From Chlamydia trachomatis (GTDB lineage: Bacteria; Chlamydiota; Chlamydiia; Chlamydiales; 2-12-FULL-49-11): a stretch of DNA of 8,908 nt. Of this stretch, positions 5,999 through 8,908 are shown piece by piece. The translations under genes were made by a program, and so were the position numbers. Position 1 is the stretch's first letter. Each line of letters starts with the position of its first letter. The DNA lies in assembly GCA_945870925.1 (NCBI GenBank), contig CAMBTZ010000052.1:1-8908 (forward strand), written 5' to 3'. The notes beneath the pieces are model-generated. The model searched no databases, was not told the origin of the DNA, and was given only the letters and a program-made list of their open reading frames with translations.

Positions 5999-6817
5999 AT
6001 GAAGATGAAAAAGTTATTTCTTACATTAATACTTATTTTCTCATGTGCAGTAATCGGTCTTACCTATCACATTTATTCAAATCAAGATGAGTTGATCTTT
6101 AGGAGCCACTCCTTAGATAAAGAGCACCTATTTGAACTCGATCATCCCTATGAGGAAATTTTTCTACCCACACTTGAAAACACACATATTAACGGTCTTT
6201 GGTTTCACACAGAAAATTCTAAAGGCGTAGTCCTTTTTTTTCATGGACGGGGTAAAAACCTTAATTTTTGGGCTCACAGAGCCTATCCTTTTATTAATAG
6301 AGGCTATGATGTTCTTATTATTGATTACAGAGGATTTGGCAAAAGTGCCAAAGGTTTTGATGAATCCTGGATTCTTGAAGATGGAGAGACTGCATACCAT
6401 TTTTTACTCTCACATTATCAAGAAAAAGAGATAATTATTTATGGCCACTCAATGGGAACATCCATCGCTACCTGGGTCGCCTCTACCCACAACCCTCTAA
6501 TGCTTATTTTAGAAGCCCCCTTTTACTCTATGATCGAGGCAGCATCCTACACAAAACCCCTTATACCTGAATTTCTTATTCGCTGGATGCTAAAATACCA
6601 TTTTCGAACCGATCGATGGATCGGAAAAGTAAAGGCCCCTATCTATATATTTCACGGAATCCCAGATAATGTAATTCCCTATAATCAGTCTCAAAAACTA
6701 TATGGGGAAATTAAGCATGATAAAAAAAATGAAATGATTATTTTACCAAATGCGGGCCATGGTGATGTCTACCAAGACCCGCTCTATATCGAAAAACTCG
6801 ATGAGCTTCTGCCTTAA
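5999..6817 (+). CDS. Membrane-anchored alpha/beta hydrolase (BEM46/ABHD13-like)
   Basis: A 272-residue serine hydrolase of the alpha/beta fold. Residues 4-24 form one hydrophobic helix after a Lys-rich start, so the protein is probably held in the inner membrane by an uncleaved anchor or exported. Catalytic features follow in the usual order: oxyanion motif FFHGRG (80-85), nucleophile elbow GHSMG (149-153) with Ser151, HGIPDNVIP with Asp223, and NAGHGD with His254. The whole resembles the BEM46/ABHD12-13 group of esterases, lipases and thioesterases; the substrate cannot be told. The ATG at 5999 was kept because the anchor begins right after it; a second ATG two codons on is equally possible, and neither has a ribosome binding site. 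Its stop codon overlaps that of the convergent gene by 4 bases. Confidence 0.88.
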   Translation: MKMKKLFLTLILIFSCAVIGLTYHIYSNQDELIFRSHSLDKEHLFELDHPYEEIFLPTLENTHINGLWFHTENSKGVVLFFHGRGKNLNFWAHRAYPFINRGYDVLIIDYRGFGKSAKGFDESWILEDGETAYHFLLSHYQEKEIIIYGHSMGTSIATWVASTHNPLMLILEAPFYSMIEAASYTKPLIPEFLIRWMLKYHFRTDRWIGKVKAPIYIFHGIPDNVIPYNQSQKLYGEIKHDKKNEMIILPNAGHGDVYQDPLYIEKLDELLP

Positions 6818-7428
6818 CCTCCAATTGAAGTAGCTACAAGAGCTGCTGCAACTTGAGCTTCTGCAAAAACTTCACGAACAAAGCTTTCATTAGAACCAGA
6901 AATTCTAGCAATACCCTCACTAACAGTACCTACACCTTCTAAAGCTGCTTTTGAACAATGGGTAAGAATACTTGAATCTAGCTTTAGAAGATTTGATATT
7001 GCAATAACATAAAGCTTTCCGCCATACGTAGGTGAAAATTGACCGACAAAACCGACTGCGGCTGCTGTAATATTTACAGTCAATTGAACAAATGAACGTT
7101 TAGCTAGATTAAAAAATCTTTCATCATCATGTAAAATAGCTGTAAAAACACCTATAACTAAATACATAACTGTCTCTATTAAATTAAACATACAAACAGC
7201 TGTCGATGTGAACCAAGTTTCTCTAAACAAACGTTTTGATCCCATAGCGTCGTAAAAATATTTTAGCGTCAGATCTTCTACAGAACGAATATTTGGTGAC
7301 CCAACATAGCTTAGCGACCCCAAAACTGCTCTACTCGACATAACAAAGCCTGTAGAATTAAAAATGGACGGATAAAAATTTTCCGGTCCCCACGCATTAT
7401 CTATAAAATCTTTTATTGATGCTTGCAT
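6814..7428 (-). CDS. Unrecognised 204-residue protein with a two-helix hydrophobic hairpin
   Basis: No family recognised. Two hydrophobic segments, about 72-99 and 113-131, are separated by a short charged loop (100-112). Moderately hydrophobic residues 138-150 and an alanine-rich C-terminus (180-204) follow. There is no Sec-type signal at the N-terminus. Paired helices with a short loop are the hallmark of chlamydial inclusion-membrane (Inc) proteins, so an Inc-like role is conceivable, but a plain membrane protein is equally compatible. AGGGG lies 5 bases before the ATG, a good ribosome binding site that supports this as a real gene. It ends tail-to-tail with the hydrolase gene and diverges from mnmA across 69 bases. 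Confidence 0.72.
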   Translation of the reverse strand: MQASIKDFIDNAWGPENFYPSIFNSTGFVMSSRAVLGSLSYVGSPNIRSVEDLTLKYFYDAMGSKRLFRETWFTSTAVCMFNLIETVMYLVIGVFTAILHDDERFFNLAKRSFVQLTVNITAAAVGFVGQFSPTYGGKLYVIAISNLLKLDSSILTHCSKAALEGVGTVSEGIARISGSNESFVREVFAEAQVAAALVATSIGG

Positions 7429-7438
7429 AATATCCCCT

Positions 7439-7466
7439 TTGTTTTAATGAGTGTTAAAGATATATT
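7439..7466 (+). promoter_or_regulatory. Candidate mnmA promoter in the divergent intergenic region
   Basis: TTGTTT (7439-7444) and TATATT (7461-7466) are 16 bases apart and would start mnmA transcription near 7473, leaving a leader of about 25 bases. The -10 box overlaps a perfect 10-bp palindrome, ATATTAATAT (7462-7471), at the middle of the 69-bp gap. On the opposite strand TTGTTC, 17 bases, then TATCTT crosses the same palindrome and could serve the 204-residue gene, so the two promoters may overlap face to face. Confidence 0.35.
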
Positions 7467-7497
7467 AATATCATTTAAAGAACAAGAGATCGTTTAA

Positions 7498-8550
7498 ATG
7501 AAAATAGCAGTAGGAATGTCAGGAGGTGTTGACTCATCAGTAACAGCGCTCCTTTTAAAAAATGCGGGTCATGATGTGATAGGCATTTTTATGAAGAACT
7601 GGGATGAAGATGATAAGGAGTGTCCTGCCATCCAAGATTACGAAGATGCGCTTTCAGTTTGTCAAAAAATAGACATACCCTTGTACTCCTTTAACTTTTC
7701 TGAAGAATACTGGAACCAAGTGTTTGTCGGTTTTTTAGATGATTTAAAGAAAGGTTTTACACCAAATCCCGATATCTTCTGTAATCGCGAGATAAAATTT
7801 AATGTCCTTTTGCAAAAAGCATTTGACCTTGGAGCTGAAAAACTTGCAACAGGCCATTATGCAATGATAGGACCCCAATTTGAACTTTTAAAAGGTTTAG
7901 ATAAAAACAAAGATCAAAGCTATTTTCTTCACGCTTTAAGCAGCGCTGTACTTGAAAAGGCATTATTTCCCGTAGGGAGCTATAATAAAGAAGATATTAG
8001 AAAAATTGCTGCAGACGGCGGGTTACTAACCCACAATAAAAAGGACAGCACCGGAATTTGCTTCATTGGAAAGCGAAAGTTTAAAGATTTTATTACCACT
8101 TATATGCCACCGGCAAAGGGGCTTTTTAAGACACCCGAAGGCAAGATCGTCGGAGAGCATAACGGAGCTTGGTACTATACAATAGGGCAGCGCAAAGGGA
8201 TGGGTATTGGAGGAGCTGGAGAAGCTTGGTTTGTAATAGATAAAAACGTTAATAATCAGGAAGTTACGGTTGTTCAGGGTGAAGATCACCCACTTCTACT
8301 CTCAGAATCCTTAGTAGCCACGGATCTTACGTGGATACACACTCCACCAACTACCCCTTATATATGTAAGGCCAAAATCAGATACAGACAAGAAGACCAG
8401 GATTGCGTCATAGAGAAAATTGAAGGCGGAACCGCTTTTGTAAGGTTTATAACCCCACAAAGAGCTGTTACTCCAAGGCAAGCCATAGTCTTTTACCAAG
8501 GAGAGAGCTGTATTGGTGGGGGTCTCATACTTAAGAAAGGTTGCGTCTAA
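7498..8550 (+). CDS. mnmA: tRNA-uridine 2-sulfurtransferase
   Basis: Makes the 2-thio group of the wobble uridine 34 in tRNA-Lys, -Glu and -Gln, using ATP to adenylate the base and sulfur passed on as a persulfide. The 350 residues are near the usual 355-370. The ATP-binding PP-loop GMSGGVDSSV is at 6-15. The catalytic cysteines are Cys95 (NPDIFCNREIKF) and Cys188 (DSTGICFIGKRKF), equivalent to E. coli Cys102 and Cys199. ATGHYA (117-122) and the D-Q-S-Y-FL motif (139-144) are intact, as is YYTIGQRKG at 226-234. The C-terminal beta-barrel domain runs from about 240 to the end. A weak GAGAT lies about 8 bases before the ATG. The sulfur donor genes are not in this window. It is followed after 26 bases by the RDD-family gene. 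Confidence 0.97.
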   Translation: MKIAVGMSGGVDSSVTALLLKNAGHDVIGIFMKNWDEDDKECPAIQDYEDALSVCQKIDIPLYSFNFSEEYWNQVFVGFLDDLKKGFTPNPDIFCNREIKFNVLLQKAFDLGAEKLATGHYAMIGPQFELLKGLDKNKDQSYFLHALSSAVLEKALFPVGSYNKEDIRKIAADGGLLTHNKKDSTGICFIGKRKFKDFITTYMPPAKGLFKTPEGKIVGEHNGAWYYTIGQRKGMGIGGAGEAWFVIDKNVNNQEVTVVQGEDHPLLLSESLVATDLTWIHTPPTTPYICKAKIRYRQEDQDCVIEKIEGGTAFVRFITPQRAVTPRQAIVFYQGESCIGGGLILKKGCV

Positions 8551-8569
8551 TCCCTTAATTATCTATAAT
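8541..8569 (+). promoter_or_regulatory. Candidate promoter of the RDD-family gene
   Basis: A perfect TATAAT (8564-8569) is preceded, 17 bases upstream, by TTGCGT (8541-8546), which overlaps the last codons of mnmA. The -10 box ends 7 bases before the ATG at 8577, so the transcript would begin at the start codon. Confidence 0.4.
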
Positions 8570-8576
8570 CTTTATT

Positions 8577-8908
8577 ATGGAAAAATTATATAACATGCTA
8601 TCTAGAGCATTAGATTACTTATGGTTTTGGTCTATTTTGTTTTTTATTGTAGATATTCTAAATCTAGACCTAATTTTCTACATAGTTATAACACTTTTTT
8701 TAACAATCCTTTTTGTGCCGGTTGAGGCTACCCTTATAAAGTATTTTAAAACCACTCTTGGAAAATACATTTTTGGCATAAGATATAGCAACACATTTAC
8801 ATGGAGAAATGCTTTTCGCTTCTCTTTTAGACGCGCACTCTTTTTAAAGATGCCAGCAGAAATTCTTCACAAAAAACCAAAACGTTTATCTCATATTTTA
8901 GCTATTAC
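8577..8908 (+). CDS. RDD-family membrane protein, N-terminal part (cut by window edge)
   Basis: The frame is open from the ATG at 8577 to the window end, giving 110 complete codons. The RDD family is named for a conserved Arg and two Asp residues; here SRALDY (9-14) supplies the Arg and first Asp at the entry of the first membrane segment (about 14-28). A second hydrophobic segment spans about 31-49, followed by PVEATLI and the diagnostic TTLGKYIFGIR (59-69). RDD proteins are small inner-membrane proteins, some proposed to be transporters; the role here is unknown. The protein turns basic after residue 70 and the end is missing. There is no ribosome binding site; an ATG at codon 7 also lacks one. 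Confidence 0.72.
   Translation, partial: MEKLYNMLSRALDYLWFWSILFFIVDILNLDLIFYIVITLFLTILFVPVEATLIKYFKTTLGKYIFGIRYSNTFTWRNAFRFSFRRALFLKMPAEILHKKPKRLSHILAI

Noticed and set aside
6234..6241. Eight-T run in the hydrolase gene
   Set aside because: It codes for conserved Phe residues just before the HGRG motif and is shorter than the SET-gene tract; ordinary for AT-rich coding sequence.
8026..8499. Two minus-strand open frames opposite mnmA
   Set aside because: Both are antisense to conserved MnmA motifs and have no start signals.
1..8908. tRNA, rRNA, riboswitch or CRISPR array
   Set aside because: No cloverleaf with a TTCGAATC-type arm, no rRNA-like segment and no regularly spaced repeats were seen on reading both strands.

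Overview
The window looks like a low-GC, amoeba- or arthropod-associated member of the Chlamydiae (a 'Chlamydia-like' organism), but this is an inference. The best evidence is a small SET-domain protein whose motif order and spacing match, from memory, the chlamydial SET methyltransferase known as NUE/CT737 in Chlamydia trachomatis. An aconitase gene argues against the classical pathogenic Chlamydiaceae, which lack the citrate-to-2-oxoglutarate arm of the TCA cycle.

Layout from left to right. Positions 1-68 hold the first 22 codons of an IS630-type transposase on the minus strand, cut by the window edge and lying just past the 3' end of the aconitase gene. A minus-strand series then fills 110-5961. 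In transcription order it is aroE (shikimate dehydrogenase), a 542-residue unrecognised protein with a possible internal duplication, a small two-PAS protein without an output domain, the SET protein, and a short-type aconitase. The spacing and promoter-like sequences suggest at least two extra transcription starts inside the series: one before the PAS-SET pair and one before acn. Both acn and the PAS gene probably start a few codons inside the longest open frame, because a GAGG-type ribosome binding site and a promoter both point to the internal ATG.

On the plus strand, 5999-6817 encodes a membrane-anchored alpha/beta hydrolase, divergent from aroE. It converges on a 204-residue minus-strand protein (6814-7428) that has a two-helix hydrophobic hairpin; the two stop codons share a TTAA. 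A 69-bp divergent promoter region separates that gene from mnmA (7498-8550, tRNA 2-thiouridylase). The window ends in a partial RDD-family membrane protein (from 8577).

Housekeeping genes (acn, aroE, mnmA) are thus interspersed with lineage-type genes. The most interesting stretch is 2122-5134: a double-PAS protein tightly coupled to a SET methyltransferase, downstream of a large serine-rich protein. This could be a sensing/modification unit or a set of secreted effectors; nothing in the sequence proves either. No tRNA, rRNA or CRISPR array was recognised, and no intergenic stretch exceeds 100 bases.
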